In this document: one piece after another, positions 32,207 through 41,934 of the stretch
Numbering within the stretch: the stretch's first letter is position 1
How the letters are laid out: every line of letters begins with the position of its first letter
Source of the DNA: Candidatus Saccharibacteria bacterium oral taxon 488
Lineage (GTDB): Bacteria > Patescibacteriota > Saccharimonadia > Saccharimonadales > Saccharimonadaceae
DNA length: 64,000 bases
Direction: 5' to 3'
Assembly (NCBI GenBank): GCA_013099195.1
Contig: CP039999.1
Span: 62,001 to 126,000 of the forward strand
The notes under the pieces: model-generated
Told to the model about the DNA's origin: nothing
The model's input: only the letters and a program-made list of their open reading frames with translations
Database searches by the model: none
Made by a program: the position numbers and the translations under genes

Positions 32207-32701
32207 ATGAATAAGGTTATTATCTCGCGAATATTTATGATAGTGGGTATCGTGTTGAGTGTCGGGGTGATAGTCGCCGTTATCATGATGGTGACGGGGC
32301 GATTGCATGTTGGACTAAAAGAGCCGAGCCAAGATATCGCGCCAACCGCTAAGATGATATGTGGCGAGGATATGATAAAAGAATATCAATCGATTATCGC
32401 TGCGCCAAATGGGTATGGTCCGACAGCGCTTGAGGGGCTGGTGAAGAAGATTTCAGAGCGTGGCGGCCCGGGTGACGATACGGTGTGTCACTATATTGTG
32501 CTTCACGATGCATCGCTACGGAATGATCGCCAGCGGATTGATCAGATTCATCAAGGGCTGGTTAACTCGATGAAGATGCGTCAGGCGGTCGAGCCGTTTT
32601 ATCGACTGGGTATTAATCAGGATACGGTAAAAGCACTGGTCGAGATCGGTAAGGCTGATGCGGGTGTGGGGAATAAGGATGGTACACCGGGTCAGGGTTA
32701 G
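32207..32701 (+). CDS. Small membrane-anchored protein upstream of surface genes
   Basis: This 164-residue protein has an N-terminal membrane segment (IFMIVGIVLSVGVIVAVIMM) and a soluble outer domain with two cysteines (KMICGEDM and DTVCHYIVLH) that could pair. The domain looks helical, ending in a Gly/Asp-rich tail. No family is recognised. Its 3' end overlaps the next gene, so it is probably part of the same assembly or export pathway as the two large exported proteins downstream. Confidence 0.72.
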   Translation: MNKVIISRIFMIVGIVLSVGVIVAVIMMVTGRLHVGLKEPSQDIAPTAKMICGEDMIKEYQSIIAAPNGYGPTALEGLVKKISERGGPGDDTVCHYIVLHDASLRNDRQRIDQIHQGLVNSMKMRQAVEPFYRLGINQDTVKALVEIGKADAGVGNKDGTPGQG

Positions 32702-34337
32702 GGTCGGACTACGGCTCGTTATTGGCTATATGCTGGCACTTGTGGTTGTCGCATCGACGTTGGCGATTATTGGTGCGGATAGAGCAGAGGCGGTAGACTG
32801 TAGCGGTTTGAGCGGTCGACGACGTTTGATGTGTATTAATGCACGCAATGATGGTGAACGGTTTGCGGTGCAATATATCTGTAAGGGCGGTGGAACGCGG
32901 TGCGGTGCGATGTGGATGTCGTCGCCTGGGACGTCGTATACGAATGATGTTATTAACACCGTTAGCTGGAATGCGACGTCATTATCACTTGACTTGAGGG
33001 GGTCGGTGAACGGCAACGGTCAGTCGCGAGCACGGGTGTGGGCGACAAATGTAACGGTTAGTCAGAATGGTCGGACATTACTGTCTGGCGGTACGCTTGA
33101 TCGGGGGACGCATCCATCGGGCGCGTACCACTGGGTTGATGGCGGTAGCAGCATTCGAGTAAACGGGATCGACATATCTGGTGTAGTTGCGCCAGGAAGT
33201 TCCGGCCGTATCATTTTGCAGGTGCGGCGCTGTTTCTATAGTAGTCCAGGCGGTAGCGGTGTTTGTGCGACACAAGATGTTGAGGTGTGGATTAAGCGTG
33301 AGCAGGCGCCAAACCAATGGACTGTCGAAGGACAATCGCGAGTATCAATCAATGGTGGCAGTTTAGTGCAAAATGCGACCGCTGCGCCAGGACAGCGCGT
33401 ACGATTTTTTCATTATTTACGGAATAATTCTTCGTATACGATTCCTCCCTACACCCTAAAGCGCATAGGAATTAATCAGGATGTTAATGGTACGACAACG
33501 CATCATGCGTGGGCATCGCCGTATACGCGTAGTGCTAGCCCGTGGAATACGTTTTATGAGCCGAGCGATGTTAAGCCATATAATAATGTCTTTGGGGCTG
33601 AGGGGATCGTGACGCAGGATGATGTCGGTAAAACAGTGTGTCAAAAGATTTTATGGCTGCCGGGCGCGTGGAATACTGATGGCTGGGGGGTCTCATCGAA
33701 TGCCTGTGCGTCGGTGCCGTATGATTATGAGTTGCGACCGGAGGTGCAGGCGCCAGATTATATTAATGAAGGAACGATTGAGGTGAGTGGCGTGACCGCG
33801 CGAATTAATCATACAGGATCGACACGGTCAAATCGGGCAAATTATGCTGTGGTGCGGTTTGTGTTAAGGGGCGGTGGAAATTATACCGTGCCGGGCGGTG
33901 AGGGGGTTGTTGTGCCGTATGATAGACGTTCGCCGGGTAATTTAGTGGGCGATTGGGATTGTTATATCGCCAAGAACACGATTAAAAATAGTCGGCCAGG
34001 TTTGCAGGTGGCAGATTGCACATCAAATAATTTGGCGCGTAATGGCGCGGGAACAATTATCCAGCGAGGTGGGCTGGAAATTCCGCTTGGCAAGGATAAC
34101 TTGAGCGGAGTGACGATGACGACTGGTGACCAGTTGTGCTATATGACTATTGTGAGTACATACAACCAACATGTGAATACCAGTATGTTTCGCTATGCGG
34201 TAGATTGTGCAAAGGTTGCCGGACGGCCAAAAGTTCAGTTTTGGGGGGCGGATGTGCGAGTTGGTGTCGGGATAGACGGCAGTGCGGGTAATAATAATGC
34301 GGAAGTCAGGACATCACTGACGAGAGTGAGGCGATAG
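32679..34337 (+). CDS. Large secreted protein with signal peptide, candidate pilus-linked surface protein
   Basis: From the ATG at 32679 this has 552 residues; an ATG 21 nt earlier is also possible. A basic N terminus and hydrophobic core (LVIGYMLALVVVASTLAIIG) end at a likely signal peptidase site ADRAEA. The mature part is Gly/Ser/Asn/Thr-rich and strand-rich with at least twelve cysteines, such as DCSG, YICKGGGTRCGAMW, RRCFYS, SNACAS and WDCYIAKN, suggesting a disulfide-stabilised beta protein. There is no LPxTG motif. It lies two genes before pilM. I recognise no domain; an adhesin-like role is inference from location and composition. Confidence 0.75.
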   Translation: MVHRVRVRVGLRLVIGYMLALVVVASTLAIIGADRAEAVDCSGLSGRRRLMCINARNDGERFAVQYICKGGGTRCGAMWMSSPGTSYTNDVINTVSWNATSLSLDLRGSVNGNGQSRARVWATNVTVSQNGRTLLSGGTLDRGTHPSGAYHWVDGGSSIRVNGIDISGVVAPGSSGRIILQVRRCFYSSPGGSGVCATQDVEVWIKREQAPNQWTVEGQSRVSINGGSLVQNATAAPGQRVRFFHYLRNNSSYTIPPYTLKRIGINQDVNGTTTHHAWASPYTRSASPWNTFYEPSDVKPYNNVFGAEGIVTQDDVGKTVCQKILWLPGAWNTDGWGVSSNACASVPYDYELRPEVQAPDYINEGTIEVSGVTARINHTGSTRSNRANYAVVRFVLRGGGNYTVPGGEGVVVPYDRRSPGNLVGDWDCYIAKNTIKNSRPGLQVADCTSNNLARNGAGTIIQRGGLEIPLGKDNLSGVTMTTGDQLCYMTIVSTYNQHVNTSMFRYAVDCAKVAGRPKVQFWGADVRVGVGIDGSAGNNNAEVRTSLTRVRR

Positions 34338-36347
34338 ATGGCGCTACAGTTAAAAACCCGAAGGTGGTGGATCGGAGTCGGTGCCGTTGGGCTAGTGGTA
34401 TTCGGAAGCCTTGGAGTGTATATCTGGCGTCATTATATCAGCGTAACGGCGCAAGTAGCACCTGACGTAACTCACGTCGAGAGGGCGGTGCTAGCAGCAA
34501 GTACGACAACGCCACCGGGCGGCAGTAGTTATGACCCAGCCACGTCGTATCACATGCCGTGGGAGAAATATCCGGTTGGCGAGAGAGAGCAGATCGGCGG
34601 GACGCCAGAACGGATTAGTAGTTGGCCAACGGCCGGGGATGGTGGATCTGACTGTCGTGTGAACGTAAATGCTACGACAGTGGTCGATGGTATTGGCGGG
34701 ACGTTTAATTATGGTGGGTTTACGATGCTGCCATTACCGATGTCCGGTAATCGGACGGCTGGTCAGGATAAGTGTAGCGGATCGGTGTCAACATGGACGG
34801 CACCGGATGGTGAAAATAGCACGTCTTCGGCGACGCCAGCACCGAGTTGGTTTGATGATGTGGTAGCGGCTAATAGCGGTGGTCTAGCGGGTGGAGCATA
34901 CGTTAATCCACGAGCTTATGGTGGCTGGGCGACGGATACTAATGCCACGACGAAAGTGCCGTTTGGTGTGCCCGCCCAGCGATCGGGCGCGGCTGGGGCG
35001 GCCGAGTTTGCCGAATGCGGCGGGGTTGCCAAGGAATCGGGGACATCGGCGTGGGCGACTGACGGGGCTTTTCGGCAGTCAATGTATGATCAAGGCGGCC
35101 AATCAAAGCCGCTCTGGGGTGCGCGCTGCAAGGACGAGACAAAGTTGAAAGAGGTACTGACCCGGCGTCATAATGCACTGCAAGCTGATACCAACGGTGG
35201 AAATTACGTGAAGTCGTCTGGTGTAACACTATTTCGGCAGAAATTCCGGCTGACTAGCCAGCAGCTTGAAGAGATTCGTCAGCTGGATTTGTTGAACGAC
35301 GGGCGATCGGGACTATACTTGCGTTTGGCGGTTGATGATTATGCTGCGGTGTACATTAATGGCAAGCCAGTCTTTGCTAATCCGAAAGCGTCGTCTGGTG
35401 TCGAGATGAAGAGAATCATCGCGGATTATTTACGGGCTGGTGATAATGTGATTGCCCTAGAGGTGCAAGATGCGATTGCTCCAACTAGCCTCGCCAACGC
35501 TAATGTGGCTGCTCGGTGGCTGCTCGGTGTGTATGCGCCAAAGGGGTGGCAGCCGGTGCCGGGGGAGCCGCGGCTGTACGGATCGTGGGCGGAATATGCT
35601 ATTAGTGCGCCTGGACAAATTATTTCTTCCTCAGGGGCAGGCTTGTCGTCTGCGCCGACAGGGCGAACGGGGGCGATTGAGGCACGGCAATATAATGATC
35701 TGACATTTCAGAACACTAACACCCCGTTTGGTAATTTCCGCGACAAGATGCCGACCGTACGCACACCTGATGCCTATTTTACGAACACGGGAAATTTATC
35801 CGGGGCGGTGTCTATGAGCGACGTGGCCGGTGGCGTGTATCAGGCTGGCAACCTGACGATTACTGGTGGCGAGATTAAACGTGGTCGGCAAATTGTTATC
35901 AAATCGGGCGGCGTGGTGACTATCAAGGGTGATGTGAAGCAGGAGGGCGGTAACTATTCGGTGGCTCGGGATCTGCCGCAGTTGATTATCAGCGCTCGGC
36001 ATATTATCATTGAGCCGAATGTGACGCAGCTTGATGCTTGGCTGGTGGCCAAGAACGGTACAATTAACACCTGTGATACCATAGTTCGTGATAGTCGCCA
36101 GTGGCTGTCGGGGCTGGATGCAAAAACCTGCGAAAAACAGCTGCGGATTAACGGTCCAATTATCGCGAAGCACCTCTTTTTGCGTCGTACCTTTACCAAG
36201 GGTGGCGATACCTCTGGCAATAATCCGGGCGAGCCGGCGGAAATATTGAATTTGCGTGCCGATGCATATTTGTGGGGAAATGAGCGGTCGAAAGAATCGG
36301 GGGCTATCAAAACGATGCATCTAAAGGAATTGCCGCCACGTTTTTAA
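34338..36347 (+). CDS. Large membrane-anchored surface protein with carbohydrate-binding-like and beta-helix-like parts
   Basis: This 669-residue protein starts directly after the previous stop. A membrane segment (IGVGAVGLVVFGSLGVYIW) anchors it. The outer part is Gly/Ser/Thr-rich; around residues 300-390 a jelly-roll-like module appears (LYLRLAVDDYAAVYINGKPV then LRAGDNVIALEVQDA), as in galactose-binding-like domains. The C-terminal 150 residues have repeating short strands (GGVYQAGNLTITGGEIKRG, IIISARHIIIEP-like) that resemble a beta-helix. It lies 40 bp before pilM and could be a pilus tip or host-contact protein; this is inference. Confidence 0.75.
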   Translation: MALQLKTRRWWIGVGAVGLVVFGSLGVYIWRHYISVTAQVAPDVTHVERAVLAASTTTPPGGSSYDPATSYHMPWEKYPVGEREQIGGTPERISSWPTAGDGGSDCRVNVNATTVVDGIGGTFNYGGFTMLPLPMSGNRTAGQDKCSGSVSTWTAPDGENSTSSATPAPSWFDDVVAANSGGLAGGAYVNPRAYGGWATDTNATTKVPFGVPAQRSGAAGAAEFAECGGVAKESGTSAWATDGAFRQSMYDQGGQSKPLWGARCKDETKLKEVLTRRHNALQADTNGGNYVKSSGVTLFRQKFRLTSQQLEEIRQLDLLNDGRSGLYLRLAVDDYAAVYINGKPVFANPKASSGVEMKRIIADYLRAGDNVIALEVQDAIAPTSLANANVAARWLLGVYAPKGWQPVPGEPRLYGSWAEYAISAPGQIISSSGAGLSSAPTGRTGAIEARQYNDLTFQNTNTPFGNFRDKMPTVRTPDAYFTNTGNLSGAVSMSDVAGGVYQAGNLTITGGEIKRGRQIVIKSGGVVTIKGDVKQEGGNYSVARDLPQLIISARHIIIEPNVTQLDAWLVAKNGTINTCDTIVRDSRQWLSGLDAKTCEKQLRINGPIIAKHLFLRRTFTKGGDTSGNNPGEPAEILNLRADAYLWGNERSKESGAIKTMHLKELPPRF

Positions 36348-36387
36348 GGGTTTTACATTTTAATATGCTTATGTATAATAGAATAGT

Positions 36388-37434
36388 ATGAAAATAGCTA
36401 AAGGGCTGGGCGACTTTTTCGGATTAGACATCGGGACGAATGCGGTGCGCGTGGTTCAGCTGGTGCGAACGAGCAACGGATGGAATCTGCTGCATTATGG
36501 TTATGCGCCTGTCGACCCGAAGATTACAGGTAGTGATTCGCCAGAGGCGCAGCGTAAGCTTGGTGAAGTGATCATGACTGCTGTCGGACAGAGCGGTATC
36601 AAGACGCAAAATGTAGCGATTGGGCTACCGTCGAGCAAGACCTTTACGGCGATTATTGATGTGCCAAAAGTGTCAGACCAAGAGCTAAAGGCGACTATGA
36701 AATACCAGGTCGATCAGTACATTCCTATGGCGATTGAGGATGCCAAGGTTGATTGGGCGCTGCTCGGCGACAGTTTGCGTGAGCAAGGCCAGTATGAGGT
36801 GTTGTTGACCAGTGCAGCGATTAGCTATGTCGAGGAGCGGCTCGAGTTCATTGAAGGTCTTGGCTTTAATGTAGTTGCTGAGGAGCCGGATCCGATCGCG
36901 ATGCTTCGGGCATTAGCGCCGACTGATGGAGCGACCGCAAAATTAGTACTAGATATGGGCGAACACTCGACCGATTTGGCGGTCATTTATGGCGATATGC
37001 CGCGGTTAGTGCGCACGGTGCCGAGTGGACTGCAGGCGTTGGTGCGAGCGGCGGTGCAAAATCTCAATGTACAGGATGATCAGGCTCGCCAGTTTATTAT
37101 CAAGTTTGGCTTGGCGCCCGACCGGCTTGAAGGGCAAGTTCTCAGGGCGATTGACGGTGTGCTGGATAATTTTGCGACCGAGCTGACTAAATCAATTAAG
37201 TTCTTTCAGACGCGCTATCCGAGTATTTCCGTGTCAGGAATTCTACTATCGGGCTTTGGCGCGGCGATACCGATGATGGATAATTATATTACTAACAAGA
37301 CTGGTATACCGGCGACTACGGCTGATCCGTGGCAGCATGTTAGTCTTGGGCAGGCCGATCAGCAAAAATTAGCACCAATTGCCTCGGAGTTTGCGACGGT
37401 TGTTGGTCTAGCGCAGCGGAGGAGTGGGTCGTGA
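36388..37434 (+). CDS. pilM: Type IV pilus assembly protein PilM
   Basis: PilM is an actin-like cytoplasmic ATPase-fold protein that links the pilus motor to PilN. This 348-residue protein has FFGLDIGTNAVRVVQLVR (phosphate 1), NVAIGLPSSKTFT, VLDMGEHSTDLAVIYGDMPR (phosphate 2) and SGILLSGFGAAIPMMDNYI (adenosine). TATAAT at 36374-36379 ends 8 nt before the ATG. Its stop overlaps pilN by 4 nt, starting a tight pilM-N-O series. Confidence 0.93.
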   Translation: MKIAKGLGDFFGLDIGTNAVRVVQLVRTSNGWNLLHYGYAPVDPKITGSDSPEAQRKLGEVIMTAVGQSGIKTQNVAIGLPSSKTFTAIIDVPKVSDQELKATMKYQVDQYIPMAIEDAKVDWALLGDSLREQGQYEVLLTSAAISYVEERLEFIEGLGFNVVAEEPDPIAMLRALAPTDGATAKLVLDMGEHSTDLAVIYGDMPRLVRTVPSGLQALVRAAVQNLNVQDDQARQFIIKFGLAPDRLEGQVLRAIDGVLDNFATELTKSIKFFQTRYPSISVSGILLSGFGAAIPMMDNYITNKTGIPATTADPWQHVSLGQADQQKLAPIASEFATVVGLAQRRSGS

Positions 37435-38162
37435 TTGAGATTAACTTGATTCCCGATGTCAAGCGCGAGCTGCTTCGGGCAAAAATGATGCGCAACACCG
37501 TGACAGCGATGTCGATAACCGTCAGCATGATCGCGGTCGGAGTGGCGGTTGCTCTCGGCTTAATCTTTGGTGGTCAGATAGCCTTGGAGGCGCTGCATGA
37601 TGGAACAATTAAGAGTAAGACGCGCGAGCTGACGTCGATTGAAGATCTCGATAAGTTAGTGACCATTCAGCATCAGCTGGCGACAATTAACAAACTATCA
37701 AGTGAGCGTCAGGCCGATTCGCGGCTATTTGACGTGATGACGGCGGTCAATCCGGTGGCGCCAAATAGTATTAAAATTGCGACGCTAAAACTCAAGCCAG
37801 AGTCACGGACAATTACTATTGAGGGATCAGCTGAGAATGGCTATATTGCGCTGGAGATATTTAAGAAGACGATTACTAATACGACTGTGCAGACAACACA
37901 AAATGGGCAAGAGGTTAAACAGCCGCTGGCTGAGAATCTGCAGGCGGGTGAGGCCAGCTTTGGTGAAGATGCCAACGGTAAGAAGGTGTTGCGCTTCTCG
38001 TTCACGTTTACCTATCCGGCAGAATTGTTCTCGAAAACGAGCGACTCAGTGGTGATTGCGACGCCAAACGGTAAAGTTGATGTGACTGATTCGCGGCTGG
38101 GGGTGCCAGAGAGCCTATTTGCCAAGAAGCCAAAAGACGCTTCAAATAAGGAGAAAAACTAA
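37431..38162 (+). CDS. pilN: Type IV pilus assembly protein PilN
   Basis: This 243-residue protein starts with GTG at 37431 and the conserved PilM-binding segment MIEINLIPDVKRELLRAK, followed by one membrane helix (about 30-55) and a periplasmic-type ferredoxin-like domain with NSIKIATLKLKPESRTITIEG. It bridges PilM and PilO in the alignment complex. The start overlaps the pilM stop (GTGA), and the end overlaps the pilO ATG by 1 nt. Confidence 0.9.
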   Translation: MIEINLIPDVKRELLRAKMMRNTVTAMSITVSMIAVGVAVALGLIFGGQIALEALHDGTIKSKTRELTSIEDLDKLVTIQHQLATINKLSSERQADSRLFDVMTAVNPVAPNSIKIATLKLKPESRTITIEGSAENGYIALEIFKKTITNTTVQTTQNGQEVKQPLAENLQAGEASFGEDANGKKVLRFSFTFTYPAELFSKTSDSVVIATPNGKVDVTDSRLGVPESLFAKKPKDASNKEKN

Positions 38163-38839
38163 TGCCTGAAAACAAAGACGTTGCCATCCGTAAGCGCCAG
38201 CAGATTGATTCATCAAAGAAAACCATGTTTCTGTTCGTGGCGGGGGCGGCATTTGTTAGCGGGGTGGCGATTGTGGTGTCGTTCTTCCTCGTGCGGCAGA
38301 TTTTGTTTCATGGCGCAGTGGTACTCGCGAAGCAAGACACCATCAACACACTGGAGAATAATAAAAAGGCGGCCGAGTCGCTCAAAGATAATGTGCGTTC
38401 ACTAGAGGCGAATGAGGCGCTTAACTCAGTGAAGTTAAAGGATAGTAGTAGTCCACTGCAAACGATTCTTGATGCGCTGCCGGCTAGTGCGAATGCCGAT
38501 GCGCTCGGCGCGTCCATTCAGAAGAAGTTCGTCAATGGCATCGCCGGTCTGTCACTAGAAAGCATTTCGGTCCACTATACGGCGAATGAGTCGGGTGCGG
38601 AGCAAGAGGACGCTGGTGATGGTCGCTCGGCGGTGAGTTTCACCATGACAGTGAGCGGTACGTCATCAAGCCTCAAGGAGCTATTAACGCGCTTTGAAAA
38701 ATCAATTCGGGTTATCAATATTACCGAGATCGAGATGCAGGCCAGCGAGGACGGCAAGATGACGATGGATATCTCTGGCAAGGCCTATTTTGAGCCGGCG
38801 CAAAAAGTTGGATTAGGAAAGAAGGTGATCAAGCCATGA
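38162..38839 (+). CDS. pilO: Type IV pilus assembly protein PilO
   Basis: This 225-residue protein has a polar N terminus, a membrane helix (MFLFVAGAAFVSGVAIVVSF), a coiled coil (about 55-90) and a PilO-type outer domain (SSSLKELLTRFEKSIRVINI, MTMDISGKAYFEP). Sequence conservation of PilO is low and the call leans on position after pilN and on the architecture. AAGGAG precedes the ATG. It overlaps the next small gene by 4 nt. Confidence 0.85.
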   Translation: MPENKDVAIRKRQQIDSSKKTMFLFVAGAAFVSGVAIVVSFFLVRQILFHGAVVLAKQDTINTLENNKKAAESLKDNVRSLEANEALNSVKLKDSSSPLQTILDALPASANADALGASIQKKFVNGIAGLSLESISVHYTANESGAEQEDAGDGRSAVSFTMTVSGTSSSLKELLTRFEKSIRVINITEIEMQASEDGKMTMDISGKAYFEPAQKVGLGKKVIKP

Positions 38840-39066
38840 AGAAGAGCGATATAGCGATGATCGTGTTGATAGCCAGCCTCGGCGTTGTAGTGGCATATTT
38901 CGTTGCCAGTAGTATTCCGTTCTTGCGCGTACCATCATCGGGTGTAGAAGTACAGACGATATCAAAGATTAGTCCAGATATTGAGCAGCCAGATAAGACA
39001 GTATTTAATCGTGAAGCTATTAACCCAACGGTGGAAGCAATTGTTGGCAAAGCGACTGGTAGTTAG
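38836..39066 (+). CDS. Small membrane protein within the pil operon
   Basis: This 76-residue protein has one membrane helix (MIVLIASLGVVVAYFVASSI) and a short polar tail. It overlaps pilO by 4 nt and lies 12 nt before pilB, the spot where PilP is encoded in other bacteria. There is no lipobox and it is far shorter than PilP, so I only call it a pilus-associated small protein. Confidence 0.75.
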   Translation: MKKSDIAMIVLIASLGVVVAYFVASSIPFLRVPSSGVEVQTISKISPDIEQPDKTVFNREAINPTVEAIVGKATGS

Positions 39067-39078
39067 CGCGGAGGTGAT

Positions 39079-40842
39079 ATGGCGCTACTGACGGATGATA
39101 TGCAGGGAAAATTGATTGGCTTGCTGACGAGCGAGGGCTTGATTGAGCGGTCGGTCGTTAAGGAGGCGCAAAAACGCGCCGGCGAGTCGGGTAAGCCGTT
39201 ACTGTCACTGCTAACTGAGGAGCACCTTTTGGAGAATGAATTATTGGTGCATGCGGTGGCGCAATTGTCTGGTGTGCCGTATGTTAATCTCGCAAGCAGC
39301 GTGATTGAGCAGCACATCTTGAACCTGCTGCCGGAGGATGTTGCCGAGCGATTTATGGCGGTACCGCTGGCCGAGGTGCAGGGGCGCTTGGCGGTGGCGA
39401 TGATTGACGCCAATAATGTCCAGGCGGTTGACTACCTAGCAAATCGTATTCAGCGGCCGCTGAAGGTATTTATGGCCTCCGAAGAAAGCATCCGTCATGT
39501 CCTTGGCCAGTACAGAACAGACTTATCATCGGTCAATGAGGCAGCGGAGGACTCACAGCGCGAAGCACTGGATGAGTCGTCGCAGAACATTGTGACGATC
39601 GTTCAAGATTCGCCGATCTCGCGGGCGCTTAGTACAATCCTAGAGTATGCAGTAAAGAGCCATGCCTCGGACGTGCACATTGAGCCGTTAGAAAAGGCGT
39701 TGAAAATTCGCTGCCGTGTTGATGGCGTGTTGCGGGAAATTATGCAGCTACCAAAAAGTATTGAACCAGCGCTGGTTAGCCGTATTAAGATTCTATCAAA
39801 TCTCAAAATTGATGAGCATCGAATTCCGCAGGATGGCCAGTTTGCAGTCAATGTGGCTGGCAAGGACGTCGACCTACGTATCGCGATTTCGCCGGTGGTA
39901 TGGGGAGAGCAGGTGGTGATTCGTCTGCTTGATAAGACAGGTAACTCGTTTGATCTGACTGATATGGGGTATGCTGGGCGGGCACTGAGAGCCATCAAAA
40001 AAGGCATCAAGCGGCCGAGCGGAATGATTTTGACGTCTGGGCCGACTGGTTCGGGTAAGTCAACCAGTTTGTATGCGCTGATCAAGGAAATCAAGGACGA
40101 CTCGATCAATATTGTGACGCTGGAGGATCCGGTGGAGTACAAGATTGACGGCGTCAATCAGATTCAGGTGCACGCTGATGTTGGACTGACGTTTGCATCG
40201 GGCTTACGGTCAATCCTCCGGCAGGATCCCGACGTGGTGATGGTCGGTGAGATCCGCGATACTGAGACGGCGAACTTGGCGGTGCAAGCGGCATTGACCG
40301 GACACTTGGTATTTTCGACGCTGCACACTAATTCGGCGGCGGGTGTGCTGCCGCGGCTGTTGGATATGGGGATTGAACCGTTCTTGATTGCTAGTACCGT
40401 AAATACTATCATTGGTCAACGGCTGGTCAGGCGGGTGGCGCCAAAATATGATTCATATCAATCGTCACCACTTGAAACGGAGACCATTCAGTCAACGGTT
40501 GGCCACCTCCTGCCAAAAACCCAGGCTGACATATCGACTGTTTCGCAGGATTTGGGCTACAAGGCCTTGCCATTATCTGGTCAAGCCGCTTATACTTTAG
40601 TCAGGGGCCGCGATATGCCGCAGACGCCGCAAGGTTACTCTGGCCGGTGCGGTTTGTACGAGGTTATGGACGTCACTGAGGAAGTTCAAAACCTGATCGT
40701 CAAGCGGGCAACGAGCGCCGAGATTCAGCGGCTCGCCATTCAGCAAGGCATGATAACGATGCGTCAAGATGGTTATCTCAAGGCGCTCAGTGGCGTGACA
40801 ACATTAGAGGAAGTAAATCGGGTAGCAGCCGATACAGCATAA
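39079..40842 (+). CDS. pilB: Type IV pilus extension ATPase PilB, zinc motif missing
   Basis: This 587-residue GspE-family hexameric motor powers pilus extension. An N-terminal MshEN-like domain (SLLTEEHLLENELLVHAVAQ, LLPEDVAERFMAVPLAE) precedes the ATPase with Walker A GPTGSGKST (about 320-328), Asp box TLEDPVEYKIDGVNQIQV, Walker B SILRQDPDVVMVGEIRD and His box GHLVFSTLHTN. The usual four-Cys zinc-binding insertion is replaced: RRVAPKYDSY and PQTPQGYSGRCG lack the CxxC pairs. GCGGAGG precedes the ATG. Assigned PilB because a PilT follows. Confidence 0.93.
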   Translation: MALLTDDMQGKLIGLLTSEGLIERSVVKEAQKRAGESGKPLLSLLTEEHLLENELLVHAVAQLSGVPYVNLASSVIEQHILNLLPEDVAERFMAVPLAEVQGRLAVAMIDANNVQAVDYLANRIQRPLKVFMASEESIRHVLGQYRTDLSSVNEAAEDSQREALDESSQNIVTIVQDSPISRALSTILEYAVKSHASDVHIEPLEKALKIRCRVDGVLREIMQLPKSIEPALVSRIKILSNLKIDEHRIPQDGQFAVNVAGKDVDLRIAISPVVWGEQVVIRLLDKTGNSFDLTDMGYAGRALRAIKKGIKRPSGMILTSGPTGSGKSTSLYALIKEIKDDSINIVTLEDPVEYKIDGVNQIQVHADVGLTFASGLRSILRQDPDVVMVGEIRDTETANLAVQAALTGHLVFSTLHTNSAAGVLPRLLDMGIEPFLIASTVNTIIGQRLVRRVAPKYDSYQSSPLETETIQSTVGHLLPKTQADISTVSQDLGYKALPLSGQAAYTLVRGRDMPQTPQGYSGRCGLYEVMDVTEEVQNLIVKRATSAEIQRLAIQQGMITMRQDGYLKALSGVTTLEEVNRVAADTA

Positions 40843-40860
40843 AAGAAAAGGGGGACGATT

Positions 40861-41931
40861 ATGAACAATCAAGAATTACGCATCGAAATTTTACTCGAAG
40901 AGGTGGTTAAAAAGCGGGCCTCAGACCTTCACATTCAAGTGGGCCTGCCACCGATGCTGCGTATTGACGGAACGTTGGTCGCAGCAACGGGCACGCAGCC
41001 GCTTGATGAGGCAACCGTGGAGCGGCTGGTATTTCAGATTCTTGATGAGGATCAGCGGCAAATTTTGCTCAAAGATAAGGAGTTTGACTTTTCGTTTGCG
41101 TTCGGTACACTAGGACGATTCCGGGTGAATGCCTTTCATGAGAGGGGTAATTTGGCAGCGGCGCTGCGCTTAATTCCAAACGAGATCAAGACTGCGCAGG
41201 AGCTGGGCATGCCGCCAATTGTTAATACATTTGCCGATTTCCCACGCGGTTTGGTGTTGGTGACGGGGCCGACTGGCTCTGGTAAATCGACGACGCTGGC
41301 GGCGCTGGTCGATAAAATTAACACCGAAAAGTCGCAGCACATCATTACTATCGAAGACCCGATTGAGTTCACGCACAAGTCAAAAAAATCAGTGGTGGTG
41401 CAGCGTGAGGTTCATTATGACACCTATTCGTTCTCAGCGGCGCTGCGCTCGAGCCTGCGCCAAGATCCAGACGTGGTGCTGATCGGCGAGATGCGCGACC
41501 TCGAGACAATCTCGGCGGCGATTACCATTGCCGAGACCGGGCACTTGGTGTTTGCGACGCTACACACCAACTCGGCAGCGCAGTCGATTGACCGTATGAT
41601 CGACGTCTTCCCGCCGCATCAACAGCCGCAAATCCGGGCGCAGCTATCAAACATTCTGATGGCAATTTGTTCGCAGCGGCTGGTGCCGTCTATCGGTGGC
41701 GGTCGGGTGGTGGCGGCCGAGATCATGATTGCTAATCCAGCGGTGCGTAACATTATTCGCGAGGGCAAGAGCCATCAGCTGGATGCCGTCATTCAGACAG
41801 GTGCTGATCAGGGCATGCAGACCATGGATCGGACGCTGGTAAATCTGGTACAAAACGGTACGATTACCTATGATAGTGCCCGTGAGTTTGCGGTTGATCT
41901 AGCGGAGTTTGAGCGGCTTATCAGGGGATAG
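40861..41931 (+). CDS. pilT: Type IV pilus retraction ATPase PilT
   Basis: PilT depolymerises the pilus for retraction. The 356 residues carry the PilT start (ILLEEVVKKRASDLHIQVGLPP), Walker A GPTGSGKST, Asp box IEDPIEFTHKSKKSVVVQRE, Walker B DPDVVLIGEMRDLETI, His box TGHLVFATLHTNSA and the C-terminal AIRNLIREGKxHQ pattern (AVRNIIREGKSHQLDAVIQT). AAGGGGG precedes the ATG. Having both motors implies active extension and retraction, which is needed for twitching or DNA uptake. Confidence 0.95.
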   Translation: MNNQELRIEILLEEVVKKRASDLHIQVGLPPMLRIDGTLVAATGTQPLDEATVERLVFQILDEDQRQILLKDKEFDFSFAFGTLGRFRVNAFHERGNLAAALRLIPNEIKTAQELGMPPIVNTFADFPRGLVLVTGPTGSGKSTTLAALVDKINTEKSQHIITIEDPIEFTHKSKKSVVVQREVHYDTYSFSAALRSSLRQDPDVVLIGEMRDLETISAAITIAETGHLVFATLHTNSAAQSIDRMIDVFPPHQQPQIRAQLSNILMAICSQRLVPSIGGGRVVAAEIMIANPAVRNIIREGKSHQLDAVIQTGADQGMQTMDRTLVNLVQNGTITYDSAREFAVDLAEFERLIRG

Positions 41932-41934
41932 CAC

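Noticed and set aside
32679..36347. Sortase substrates among the surface proteins
   Set aside because: Neither large surface protein has an LPxTG-like motif followed by a membrane segment and basic tail at its C terminus.
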